Shown: positions 7,418-17,681 of the stretch, one piece after another
Numbering within the stretch: position 1 is the stretch's first letter
Layout of the letters: each line of letters starts with the position of its first letter
Origin: Ruminococcaceae bacterium HV4-5-B5C
GTDB taxonomy: Bacteria; Bacillota; Clostridia; Oscillospirales; Acutalibacteraceae
Assembly: GCA_900184925.1 (NCBI GenBank)
Contig: FXYJ02000007.1
Coordinates: 122,733 to 186,732, forward strand
Direction of reading: 5' to 3'
DNA: 64,000 bases
The notes under the pieces: model-generated
Databases searched by the model: none
Told to the model about the DNA's origin: nothing
Seen by the model: the letters and a program-made list of their open reading frames with translations, nothing else
Position numbers and translations under genes: made by a program

Positions 7418-8968
7418 ATGGAGGACACCATATCCTTCTGGAATAAAACCGCTGCGAAAGAGCATTACCCGCAGCTGAAGCAGAGCCTTGAAACCGATAT
7501 TCTGATCATCGGCGGCGGCATAACAGGAATCACCTGCGCTTATTGTCTTGCCCTGCGGGGGGCCAACCCAGTCCTGATTGAGGCGGGTACGCTCTGCAGC
7601 GGAACGACAGGTAACACGACCGGAAAAGTGACCGTTCAGCACGACATCCTCTACGGCAGGATTGTGGACAAATACGGCATGAATTTTGCAAAGGTCTACG
7701 CCGAATCTCAAAACAGCGCGCTGGACTTTGTAAAGGAACAGATAAAGCGGGAAAAAATCGACTGCCAGCTTGCTGAAAATACAGCGTACATCTTTGCTTC
7801 CTCCGAAGACGACACGGACGAGCTGAAACGGGAATGCAGCGTTGCAAAACAGCTCGGCATCGACGCAGAATATATTCAAAAGGCTGACTTTCCTCCTGAC
7901 AACTTCGGGTTGCTTGGATTCCGGCATCAGGCGGTTATGCATGCCGTAAGATATGCAGAAGCGCTTGCCGCGAGGGCTGTGTCGCTCGGTGCAAGGATCT
8001 TCTGCAGCACCAAGGCAATCAAGATTGAGAATGACGACGTAAAATCGGTTTTCTGTGAAAACGACATTGTGATCAAGGCCAAGCACCTCGTAATGGCGAC
8101 TCAATACCCGATTTACGACGGGCCGAATCTTTTTTACACACGGCTTTATGCAAAACGGGCGTACGGAATCGCTGTGGAGACAAAAGGAGACTGGCCGGAC
8201 GGAAGCTATATCAGTTCCGGGGAGCCTACCCGCTCCATCCGCACCCATGTTGAAAACGGAAAGCGTATTCTGATCGTAGTGGGCGAAGATCACGCAACCG
8301 CGCGCGGCGAAGATAATATGGAACTGCATTTTGAGAACCTGATCCGGTATGCAGCGCGAATTGCAGACGTCGAAAAACTGCTTGCCAAATGGTCGGCTCA
8401 GGACTACGACACGCCGGACCAGATTCCGTATATCGGCAGGCTTACCGATCACTCCAACATCTACGTTGCGACCGGTTACAAAAAATGGGGGCTTTCGACC
8501 GGCACTCTGGCGGGGAAGATGATCTCGGAACTGATCCTGAGCGGAAACTGCCGCTACGAAGAGCTGTACTCCAGAAAACGGGCGGATTACTCGAGCTCGC
8601 TCGGCAAAGCGGTTTCAGAAGTTTTCGGCTCCGTGGGAGAGCTCATCAAATCAAAATTTGAAGGGACGGAAAGCATCCGCAACCTGAAAAAGGGCGAGGG
8701 CCGGGTCATTGATTTTGAAGGGCAGAAAGCCGGTATTTACCGGGATCTCGATGACGGTGTGACAATACTCGACATCTCGTGCACGCACATGACAACAGAG
8801 CTGAACTTTAACGACGCGGAAAAGACCTGGGATTGCCCTGCTCACGGAGGAAGATTTGCTGCTTCAAGCGGCAAGCTTCTCGAAGGGCCGCCGAAGGATT
8901 CGCTTAAAATTCTGTATCGGGGAGCATTTTCCGACCTCGAAACAGGCCGCGGAGAAAGGGATTCATAA
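7418..8968 (+). CDS. FAD-dependent oxidoreductase with C-terminal Rieske [2Fe-2S] domain
   Basis: About 516 residues. The N-terminal DadA/glycine-oxidase-like domain has the FAD dinucleotide-binding motif ILIIGGGITGITCAYCLALRG and the downstream EAG ribose-binding acid, then SSGTTGNTTGKVT-like sequence. The last 100 residues form a Rieske domain with CTH and CPAHGGRF supplying the two Cys and two His cluster ligands. This architecture (YhfW-like) is common in Firmicutes; substrate unknown, probably an amine or amino acid, with electrons leaving through the Rieske centre. I prefer ATG 7418, 10 bases after GAGGAG, over the GTG at 7409, which nearly touches that site. Monocistronic by context, followed by small hairpins at 8952-9007. 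Confidence 0.88.
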   Translation: MEDTISFWNKTAAKEHYPQLKQSLETDILIIGGGITGITCAYCLALRGANPVLIEAGTLCSGTTGNTTGKVTVQHDILYGRIVDKYGMNFAKVYAESQNSALDFVKEQIKREKIDCQLAENTAYIFASSEDDTDELKRECSVAKQLGIDAEYIQKADFPPDNFGLLGFRHQAVMHAVRYAEALAARAVSLGARIFCSTKAIKIENDDVKSVFCENDIVIKAKHLVMATQYPIYDGPNLFYTRLYAKRAYGIAVETKGDWPDGSYISSGEPTRSIRTHVENGKRILIVVGEDHATARGEDNMELHFENLIRYAARIADVEKLLAKWSAQDYDTPDQIPYIGRLTDHSNIYVATGYKKWGLSTGTLAGKMISELILSGNCRYEELYSRKRADYSSSLGKAVSEVFGSVGELIKSKFEGTESIRNLKKGEGRVIDFEGQKAGIYRDLDDGVTILDISCTHMTTELNFNDAEKTWDCPAHGGRFAASSGKLLEGPPKDSLKILYRGAFSDLETGRGERDS

Positions 8969-8983
8969 TCCTTTCTCAACAGG

Positions 8984-9007
8984 CTTTGATTTTTCAGGTA
9001 ATCAAAG
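8984..9007 (+). terminator. Hairpin after the FAD/Rieske gene
   Basis: CTTTGATT (8984-8991) and AATCAAAG (9000-9007) form an 8-bp stem with an 8-base loop, 16 bases after the stop codon. A second stem, GAGAAAGG with CCTTTCTC (8952-8977), overlaps the stop. No long U-tract follows, so termination is only probable. Confidence 0.4.
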
Positions 9008-9112
9008 AAAAGAGCGCAATACAGGTGTGTAAGTTTCGTTCCTCTCATTAGCAAAACTCCCCTGTTGTAAATAAGATGTAATTGAAATATACAATAAGAG
9101 GAGTACACAATC

Positions 9113-9982
9113 ATGCTGAATGATGAGGAATACACACGTCTTTCCATGGAAAACAATCTCTTCTGGACACGAATCATGCGGGAACATGCGGTTTTTATTG
9201 AAAGCAGCATGCCCCCGCCGCAAAGACAGCTCGCCATGCAGGCCAACCGGTTTAAACGGCAGTTCGACCGGCTGCTGTCGGAATCCATCCGGTTGGCAAC
9301 CGGGTCTGTATCAGACCGGTCGCTGCAGTCCGGCCAGTATTTCACAAAGGCTACGGAGGCGGCGGAGCAGGCTACCCAACAGTTTACCGGTACTGCAATC
9401 AATTCCAACCTAACGAAAATGGAGTACCATATTCAGCCGGCGGGCTCTTCGCCTCAGGCACTGCAAAGAACACAGGAGGTGTCGAGACTCAATCAATCCG
9501 CCCTTGACCTTGTCAACACGTTTGCGCGGTTCAAATCCGAGTTGTACAACCGTCAGACCTCCTGTAAGATGTTCACTTTCCTGTACGCCTCCATCTACGA
9601 ACACGTTTTCCATGAGGCAAAGAAATATCTCGAGATTCTGACCGGGCTGCAGAAAAAGGATGAAAACTATAACGGGGATTACCAATCCTTCTGGAATCAG
9701 CATATGGCAGATCATGCAAAGGTAATGAGAGGGCTTTTCGACCCCACGGAAACCGAACATTTCAATGCCGCCGACAGCTTCGCAAAAACGTTTGACACAT
9801 TGGTACGCAGCCGGTCGGCAGCCAAAGAGGAAGAGCTTGAGGCCACAAAAGCATTGAGCGGATTCAAGTCGGACACGACACGTGAGATTATTGAATGCAG
9901 AGTAAAATCGCTGATGTCTCCCCTGTTTACCGACCATATTACGCGCGAGGCCAATTACTACATCTACCTGCTTCAGTCCTGA
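9113..9982 (+). CDS. DUF2935 family protein
   Basis: A soluble, all-helical protein of 289 residues made of two related halves: residues 10-140 and 150-280 each contain an FWT/FWNQH motif followed by EH/DHA and long amphipathic helices, the pattern of the DUF2935 domain found in Bacilli and Clostridia. Repeated His and Glu in ferritin-like helices (MREHAVFIE, MADHAKVM, TDHITREANYY) hint at metal binding, which is inference. The ATG follows GAGGAG by 9 bases. Stands alone between convergent hairpins; no function is established, association with sporulating species is known. Confidence 0.85.
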   Translation: MLNDEEYTRLSMENNLFWTRIMREHAVFIESSMPPPQRQLAMQANRFKRQFDRLLSESIRLATGSVSDRSLQSGQYFTKATEAAEQATQQFTGTAINSNLTKMEYHIQPAGSSPQALQRTQEVSRLNQSALDLVNTFARFKSELYNRQTSCKMFTFLYASIYEHVFHEAKKYLEILTGLQKKDENYNGDYQSFWNQHMADHAKVMRGLFDPTETEHFNAADSFAKTFDTLVRSRSAAKEEELEATKALSGFKSDTTREIIECRVKSLMSPLFTDHITREANYYIYLLQS

Positions 9983-9999
9983 CCAAAGCACTCAAGAAA

Positions 10000-10025
10000 C
10001 GGCCGCTGTCTTTTGGCAGCGGCCG
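10000..10025 (+). terminator. Strong hairpin after the DUF2935 gene
   Basis: CGGCCGCTG (10000-10008) pairs perfectly with CAGCGGCCG (10017-10025), with an 8-base loop, 18 bases after the stop codon. No U-tract follows, so it may terminate weakly or protect the 3' end. Confidence 0.6.
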
Positions 10026-10116
10026 TCTCCGTGTGAATAGGGGCCCGGCAGACTGATTCTCCTACTACTGGGAATACTAACGCCGAATTGGAAACCTGAA
10101 AAAGGATGGAGAAAAA

Positions 10117-10755
10117 ATGAAATTACAAAAACTGCTTTTTCCATTCGGCATGATCGGCACTTTGGCTTTTTTGCTGGACGATTTCCTCGGCACCATCCTC
10201 TGGAAGGGCTATAACCCCGTCACATCGTATTTCAGTCAGTTGATTGCGGACGGTGCCCCAAATCTGCCTTTAACAAGGACTTTATTTTATTTCTATGAAA
10301 TCTGTCTTGTGCTCTTTCTGGTCAGTATGCTGATTCAGTCCTTCCAGACCGGAGGGGTTCTGACCCGCACAGCTTACGCTGGCCTGTTTCTCATCTCGGT
10401 GTTGTCACTTTTCGGGTATGGGCTTTTCCCGATGACGATGGATTTTGTTCTCAATCCGAAGAACTATCTGCATGCCGCTGTCACAGTTGTTCTTTTCGTG
10501 GCGATGGTCTGCCTGCTTTTTCTGCTTGCCCTCGGTTACCGGCGGCAGGAGCGTTGGAAAAAAGCAGCGCGCATTACGCTGTGGGCAGCGGTTCTTTTTC
10601 TTCTCTTTAATCTGCTCCATTTTGTGGCGATTTTGAGCGGACAGCATGAGCTTGGGTTGATCGAGCGACTGAGCATCTACACGTTCCAGACGTATTTTTT
10701 CCTGTTATCCTGGCTGCACGTGAACCGGTTTCCGCAGAAAAACAGATATCGGTAA
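10117..10755 (+). CDS. DUF998 family membrane protein
   Basis: Integral membrane protein of 212 residues with six predicted helices (about residues 8-26, 52-72, 78-98, 108-130, 142-162, 180-200). The N-terminal LLFPFGMIGTLAFLLDDFLGTI and NPVTSYFSQLIADG resemble DUF998 proteins, which are distantly related to Frag1-type membrane proteins. It ends 14 bases from the end of the convergent ligD gene. No catalytic residues recognised; function unknown. Ribosome binding site GGATGGAG upstream of ATG. Confidence 0.75.
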   Translation: MKLQKLLFPFGMIGTLAFLLDDFLGTILWKGYNPVTSYFSQLIADGAPNLPLTRTLFYFYEICLVLFLVSMLIQSFQTGGVLTRTAYAGLFLISVLSLFGYGLFPMTMDFVLNPKNYLHAAVTVVLFVAMVCLLFLLALGYRRQERWKKAARITLWAAVLFLLFNLLHFVAILSGQHELGLIERLSIYTFQTYFFLLSWLHVNRFPQKNRYR

Positions 10756-10769
10756 GCGCTATGAACCGG

Positions 10770-13208
10770 TTACTTTAGCTGCTGATTCTCCCCGAAAAAG
10801 CCTCTCCACGGATCCTCCCCGTTTTTGATCCGCTGCAGCGCGTCGACCATGCCGATACCGTCCGGTGCAACGGTATCGAGCTCATTCCATTCCAACGGCA
10901 TGGAAACCTTTGCGCCCTTTCTCGCCCGGATAGAATACGGAGCAATACTGGTGGCTCCTCTGCCGTTCCGAACCCAGTCGATGAAGATCCTGTTTTTTCT
11001 CTTTTCCTTGCGAATATTGCTTGTATAGCGGTCCGGCCATTTTTGTTCCATCACCTCGGCAACGTGCTTCGCAAAATCGTGGAAACGCTCCCAGTCAGCC
11101 GAAGGCTGAAACGGAACAACGACATGGTATCCCTTACCGCCGCTGGTTTTCAGGTAAGAGGTCAGGGAAAGCTGATCGATCGTGCTTTTAACATCCTTCA
11201 CTCCCTGCCGCACCTGCCCGAGATCCATCCCCACATCCGGGTCGAGGTCGAACACCATCACATCCGGCTTTTCAAGGCTGTCGATACGGCTTCCCCATGT
11301 GTGAAACTCGAGCGTACCCATCTGCGCTTCAGAGATCAGGCCGGAGATATTCTCGATATAAAAGTACTCTTCCGTTTCACCGTCGCTTCCGGAGACCGCC
11401 AAAGGTACAATCCCTTTTCTGTCCGGTTCCGGATGCTTCTTAAAAAAGCAGGTCTGTGAGACGCCCTTGGGGCAGCGCACAATACTCAGCAGCCGGTTCG
11501 ATACATAAGGAAGCATCCGCGCTGCCGCCTGCTCGTAATAACGCACCACATCCGCTTTCGTGATGCTGGGGTCTTCAAACAGGACTTTTTCCGGGTGGGT
11601 GATTTTAATTCCTTCTATGACGAGTTCTTTTTCTTCTTCCATTGGTTTCTCCCTTTCCCCGGATGGTTCGCGTGGCGGTATCTCTTCACCCGGCGCTTCC
11701 CTTCGTATGGTTCTAGGATCCTTATCTGTACGCAGACCCTTGAAGCTGGCCTGCCGCAGCAAGCCCTCTTCGGTCCACTCCGCGAACCGGATTTCTGCGG
11801 CCAGCTGCGGCTCGAGCCAGGTACTCTTTTCGTTTGCTCTCGCTCGGGGAGGATCTGCAAAAGGGCTTGTTTCTCTTTTCAGTTCTGAGAATCTTCCTGC
11901 CAGCTCCGCCGCACTGCGGGCGTTCATGCCTGTTCCGGCGCGTCCCGTATAGATCAGGTTTTCCCCTTCGTAGACACCAAGCAGAAGCGAGCTTACTCCG
12001 TTCGCTTTTTTCTCTGTCTGCGTATAGCCTCCGATGACGAATTCCTGCCTTTTTTCACACTTCAGCTTAACCCAGTCGCCGTTTCTTGTGCCGCTGTATG
12101 CGGAATCCGCTTTTTTTCCCACGACCCCTTCGAGATTCTCCCTGCGAGCCGCTTCAAAACTCTCTTTGCCCATGCCAGCAACATGCCTGCTGTAATGCAG
12201 ATTTTTCGGCGCGTCCTGCATCAGGGCTTCGAGAGCTTTCTTTCTCTCAATCAGAGGACGTTCCCTGTAATCCTCGCCGTCCAGCGCCAGAAGATCAAAA
12301 ATAATGTAGGTAAGATTTTTGCCCTTTGGATGCCGCATGTAATTCTGCAGAGCCTGAAAATCCGTTCTGCCCCGGTCGTCCGTAACCGTCATCTCACCAT
12401 CAAGAACCATCGCCCGACCGGCGGCCCAGTCAGCCAGAGACGAGGCTGCTTCGTGAAAACGCTCCGTATAATCATTGCCGTTTCGGGTGATGAGCCGCAC
12501 CGTGTTTCCTTCGAGGAACGCCAAAATCCGGTAGCCGTCGTATTTTACCTCATACAGCCAGCCGTCCCCCTCCGGGACTTTTCCGACCAGCTTAGCGAGC
12601 TGCACTTCCGTCTTTTCAAACGGATTCCGGGTAAATTTTTCATTCTTTCCGCTTTCGATCTCTTCCATGGTGCGGCCGGTACGGATGCTTGTGGCAAACT
12701 CTGAAATGCCGTCGGAAAGACGGGCATGTTCGTCTTTTTCCTTGAGCAGAAGCCAGTTTTCTTTTTCGTCCGCCTTCGCCTTCATCCTGACCAGAGCCCA
12801 TTTTCCTTTCAGCCGTCTGCCGTACAGGGTAAATTTCAACGAGCCGAGGTTCAGGGCCCCGTCCACATCCGTGTGAGGTTCCCATACGCCTTCGTCCCAG
12901 AGCATGACGGTTCCTCCGCCGTATTCCCCTTTGGGGATCGTACCTTCAAAGTTGCGGTAATCGAGCGGATGCTCCTCAACCCGCACGGCAAGCCTTTTGT
13001 CGCGGGGATTCAAAGAAGGTCCTTTGGGGACGGCCCAGCTTAAAAGGACACCGTTCCACTCCAGCCGAAAGTCAAAATGGTCTCTGTGGGCAAGGTGGTG
13101 CTGCACGACAAATTTCAGACTGCCATCGGATATTCCGGGTAAGTCCCCCGGTTCACCGGTCCGTTCAAAGTTGCGTTTCCGGCTGTATTCCCCCAGCTTT
13201 TCAACCAC
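10770..13208 (-). CDS. ligD: Multifunctional ATP-dependent DNA ligase LigD
   Basis: Core enzyme of bacterial non-homologous end joining: trims 3' ends, fills gaps and seals breaks held by Ku. The 812 residues show the phosphoesterase domain at 30-160 (HHLAHRDHFDFRLEW, GTIPKGEYGGGTV), the ligase domain at about 205-500 with nucleotidyl lysine motif EVKYDGYR, and the polymerase/primase domain from about 530 (ITHPEKVLFE, DLDPD, SGGKGYHVVVP). The order PE-LIG-POL is that of Pseudomonas and many Clostridia rather than the two-domain Bacillus form. A GTG start follows AGAAGG. Divergent from ku across 146 bases, so the two are likely co-regulated; spore-specific expression is known in Bacillus but no clear SigG motif was seen here. 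Confidence 0.95.
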   Translation of the reverse strand: MVEKLGEYSRKRNFERTGEPGDLPGISDGSLKFVVQHHLAHRDHFDFRLEWNGVLLSWAVPKGPSLNPRDKRLAVRVEEHPLDYRNFEGTIPKGEYGGGTVMLWDEGVWEPHTDVDGALNLGSLKFTLYGRRLKGKWALVRMKAKADEKENWLLLKEKDEHARLSDGISEFATSIRTGRTMEEIESGKNEKFTRNPFEKTEVQLAKLVGKVPEGDGWLYEVKYDGYRILAFLEGNTVRLITRNGNDYTERFHEAASSLADWAAGRAMVLDGEMTVTDDRGRTDFQALQNYMRHPKGKNLTYIIFDLLALDGEDYRERPLIERKKALEALMQDAPKNLHYSRHVAGMGKESFEAARRENLEGVVGKKADSAYSGTRNGDWVKLKCEKRQEFVIGGYTQTEKKANGVSSLLLGVYEGENLIYTGRAGTGMNARSAAELAGRFSELKRETSPFADPPRARANEKSTWLEPQLAAEIRFAEWTEEGLLRQASFKGLRTDKDPRTIRREAPGEEIPPREPSGEREKPMEEEKELVIEGIKITHPEKVLFEDPSITKADVVRYYEQAAARMLPYVSNRLLSIVRCPKGVSQTCFFKKHPEPDRKGIVPLAVSGSDGETEEYFYIENISGLISEAQMGTLEFHTWGSRIDSLEKPDVMVFDLDPDVGMDLGQVRQGVKDVKSTIDQLSLTSYLKTSGGKGYHVVVPFQPSADWERFHDFAKHVAEVMEQKWPDRYTSNIRKEKRKNRIFIDWVRNGRGATSIAPYSIRARKGAKVSMPLEWNELDTVAPDGIGMVDALQRIKNGEDPWRGFFGENQQLK

Positions 13209-13354
13209 AAAAAACCCTTCTTTTTGCTTTGGAATGGAAGATGCACATCTGCCATAGTTTCCGCGGCCCGCAGGGATTTATCCTGATCCCACCCGGCAAA
13301 AGCCTCCGCTGTAATTCGCCGCGCTCTGGTTATACTAAAGCAGAGGTGATTTTT

Positions 13355-14173
13355 ATGGCGGCAGCGTACCATTCGGTAATTTCATTCGGACTCGTGGCAA
13401 TTCCCGTGTCGATGTTCACAGCGACGCAGGATAACGATATTCACTTTAACCAGCTGCACAAAGAGGATCAAAGCCGTGTGCGGTATAAAAAGACCTGTGC
13501 CCACTGCGGGAAGGAACTGAAAAGCGAGGATATCATCAAGGGCTACGAGTATGACAAAGAACACTACGTTGTCGTAACGGATGAAGAAATCGACAAGATC
13601 AAGACGGAGAAGGAGAAGTCGATTCAGATCCTGCATTTTGCGCAGCTGAACCAGATCTCGCCCGTCTATTACGACAAGACCTATCAGGCCGTCCCGGAAA
13701 AGGGAGGCGAAAAGGCTTTTGAACTTCTGCGCTCCGCTCTGATGAAGGAACAGAAAATTGCCATCGGCAAAACTGTCCTCGGAACGAAAGACACGCTGAT
13801 GGCAATTATCCCGCGTGAAAACGGAGTGCTGATTTCGACCATGTTCTATCAGGACGATATTAAAGAGCTGCAGAAGTCATATGACATTCCTCAGCCGACC
13901 GAGCAGGAACTGAAAATGGCCGAAGTACTGATTAATTCAATGGACACGCCGTTTGACCCGTCCCAGTATCAGGATGAATATCAGGGCAGACTGAAAGAAC
14001 TCCTCGAAACAAAAATCGCCGGAAAGGAAGTTGTCGCCGCCAGCCCAGAGGAGTCTGCGGGGAAAGTAATCGACCTCATGGACGCCCTCAAAGCCAGCAT
14101 TGAAAAACAGCAGGAAGGCAAGGCGAAACCGGAAACTCCCTCCGAAAAAAGGACAGGAAAAAAGGGAGCATAA
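13355..14173 (+). CDS. ku: Ku end-binding protein
   Basis: Homodimeric ring that threads onto broken DNA ends and recruits LigD. The 272 residues begin MAAAYHSVISFGLVAIPVSM, the conserved Ku core opening, and contain the CAHCGKEL pair region and VVVTDEEID followed by the dimerisation core; the tail after residue 245 is lysine-rich (KPETPSEKRTGKKGA), as in other bacterial Ku proteins where it modulates DNA binding. The ATG at 13355 has AGAGGTGAT 5 bases upstream; an upstream extension in frame is not Ku-like and is rejected. Divergent from ligD. Confidence 0.95.
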   Translation: MAAAYHSVISFGLVAIPVSMFTATQDNDIHFNQLHKEDQSRVRYKKTCAHCGKELKSEDIIKGYEYDKEHYVVVTDEEIDKIKTEKEKSIQILHFAQLNQISPVYYDKTYQAVPEKGGEKAFELLRSALMKEQKIAIGKTVLGTKDTLMAIIPRENGVLISTMFYQDDIKELQKSYDIPQPTEQELKMAEVLINSMDTPFDPSQYQDEYQGRLKELLETKIAGKEVVAASPEESAGKVIDLMDALKASIEKQQEGKAKPETPSEKRTGKKGA

Positions 14174-14276
14174 TCAGGAAGAACCGGCCTATTTTAAAAT
14201 AAAAACCAAACCGATCTTCCTTAATACCGATTTGTTTTCGTGAAACCTGTGCCAAATATCCCCCACAGTCAACCAA

Positions 14277-14711
14277 CTAGCTTTGCCCTAACAGATAAGT
14301 GAATTTGTAATGGGACTTCACCATTCCGCAATGCTCATAAAACCCATGCGCCTGTTTCCTTCTTTGATTGCAGCATACTTCAATGACGGAACAGTTGTTT
14401 TCCCGCGCGGTCTCCGCCACTGTATGGAACATTTCTTTCCCGATCCCGGTTCCTTTGTATTCTTTCCTGACAACAAGTTCCTGAATTTCGGCAACTCTGG
14501 AACAGTGATGTAAAAGACATTGAATATGCAAACTTGCAAATGCAAGAATACGATCTTCATTTTCGCAAACAAAGTAATTTACAGACGAACTCTTTAGATT
14601 TTGGGTAAACACTTCTTCAAAGTTTTTGAAGGGCAGATTTTCATTCTCCAGTTCACATAAAAGGCTGTGTACTTCTTTCATATCCTCCAAAGTTGCTTTT
14701 CTGATCATCAT
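14277..14711 (-). CDS. GNAT family N-acetyltransferase
   Basis: Acetyl-CoA-dependent N-acetyltransferase of 144 residues. Motif A (ELVVRKEYKGTGIGKEMF) supplies the Q/RxxGxG/A pyrophosphate loop; the C-terminal GFYEHCGMVKSHYKF is the usual motif B. Overall pattern is closest to PhnO/aminoglycoside-type small acetyltransferases, substrate unknown. I use the first of two adjacent ATGs at 14711, 10 bases after GGAGGTG. Single-gene unit, convergent with ku. Confidence 0.85.
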   Translation of the reverse strand: MMIRKATLEDMKEVHSLLCELENENLPFKNFEEVFTQNLKSSSVNYFVCENEDRILAFASLHIQCLLHHCSRVAEIQELVVRKEYKGTGIGKEMFHTVAETARENNCSVIEVCCNQRRKQAHGFYEHCGMVKSHYKFTYLLGQS

Positions 14712-14912
14712 AATGAATTGACACCTCCGTAACCAAATTATCACGATTTGCAAATGAAGTAAACAGGTCGACTGTTTTCAAAGCATGTGGAGTGTTACTG
14801 TCTGGCAGGCGCTCGACCTGCACTGACAGCAGGTTAGTAAACCTAAGCTGCAAAGAATAAGTTGAATATTGAAAAATATTGTACTACCATAATATGGATG
14901 GGAAGTGTAAGA

Positions 14913-15416
14913 ATGATTAAACTGCGGGAAACAACAACAGCCTATCTGTTGAATCGTGACGACATACTTCTGATGAAAAGAGCCGACAACAGAAAGTTTG
15001 CTCCCGGCGTCTGGGCCGGAGTTGGCGGCCATGTGGAACCGAATGAGCTGAATAACCCATACGCAACTTGTGTCAGAGAAATTCTTGAGGAAACAGGAAT
15101 ACATATCAACCAGATTGAAAACTTAACACATCGGTATATTATTTTACGTCGGAGCAAAGATGAGATAAGAATACAGTACGTTTACTTCGGGCACACCAAT
15201 TGCAGGGATTTCACAGATACAGAGGAAGGTAAGTTATACTGGGTAGACAGAGAGCATCTATTTGACAGACAGCTTGCTGTAACTTCGAAGTTGTCTTTAG
15301 AATATTACTTATCCAATAACCGTTCGAATGAAATCATGGTCGGTACCGTTTTTGCTGACAATTTAGCCCCGCGAATGAATTGGTGTCCGGTTCAGGACTG
15401 GGAGGAAATCCGCTAA
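14913..15416 (+). CDS. NUDIX hydrolase
   Basis: Hydrolyses a nucleoside diphosphate-linked compound. About 167 residues; the Nudix box runs through GHVEPNE...REILEETGI, with a two-residue insertion compared with the GX5EX7REUXEEXGU consensus, in an MTH1/YjhB-like context (LLMKRADNRKFAPGVWAGVGG). ATG at 14913 follows GGAAGTG by 5 bases; a TTG further upstream lacks a ribosome binding site. Immediately followed by the hairpin at 15426-15469 that abuts the next gene's start. Substrate not predictable. Confidence 0.87.
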   Translation: MIKLRETTTAYLLNRDDILLMKRADNRKFAPGVWAGVGGHVEPNELNNPYATCVREILEETGIHINQIENLTHRYIILRRSKDEIRIQYVYFGHTNCRDFTDTEEGKLYWVDREHLFDRQLAVTSKLSLEYYLSNNRSNEIMVGTVFADNLAPRMNWCPVQDWEEIR

Positions 15417-15425
15417 ATAATGTTG

Positions 15426-15474
15426 ACCGCTTCGGAAATAGTATTACCGATACTATTAAGGGAAGCGGTTTTTT
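15426..15474 (+). terminator. Two-tier hairpin plus T6 that directly abuts the next start codon
   Basis: ACCGCTTC (15426-15433) pairs with GAAGCGGT (15462-15469) and, inside it, ATAGTAT (15438-15444) pairs with ATACTAT (15450-15456). Six T (15469-15474) follow and lead straight into the ATG at 15475. It has the form of an intrinsic terminator for the NUDIX gene, yet its 3' arm (GGGAAGCGG) is the only ribosome binding site for the next gene. Confidence 0.75.
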
Positions 15475-17511
<2,037 letters not shown>

Positions 17512-17532
17512 GGCCCCTCATTTTGCATCAGA

Positions 17533-17561
17533 ACAGCCGAAGGATTTGAACCCTCGGCTGT
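17533..17561 (+). terminator. Terminator after the YyaL-like gene
   Basis: ACAGCCGA (17533-17540) pairs with TCGGCTGT (17554-17561) over a 13-base loop, followed by TTGTTATG. Position 22 bases after the stop fits a terminator; the U-tract is short. Confidence 0.55.
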
Positions 17562-17681
17562 TTGTTATGCCGGAAGCTTTTGCCCACAATTTTCTTGCGG
17601 TATTGACAGACCGCTCCCGGAATCGTAAAATGACGTTTGTTCTGAAGGTCTTCCAGAGAAGACGGAAAGAAGTGACGTCGG

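Noticed and set aside
7334..8452. 372-codon minus-strand frame opposite the FAD/Rieske gene
   Set aside because: The plus frame has FAD and Rieske motifs; the minus frame is a shadow.
9065..9093. TTGTAA-N17-TATACA as promoter of the DUF2935 gene
   Set aside because: The implied start would fall inside the ribosome binding site.
13229..13354. N-terminal extension of Ku
   Set aside because: The extension is not Ku-like and the ATG at 13355 has the ribosome binding site.
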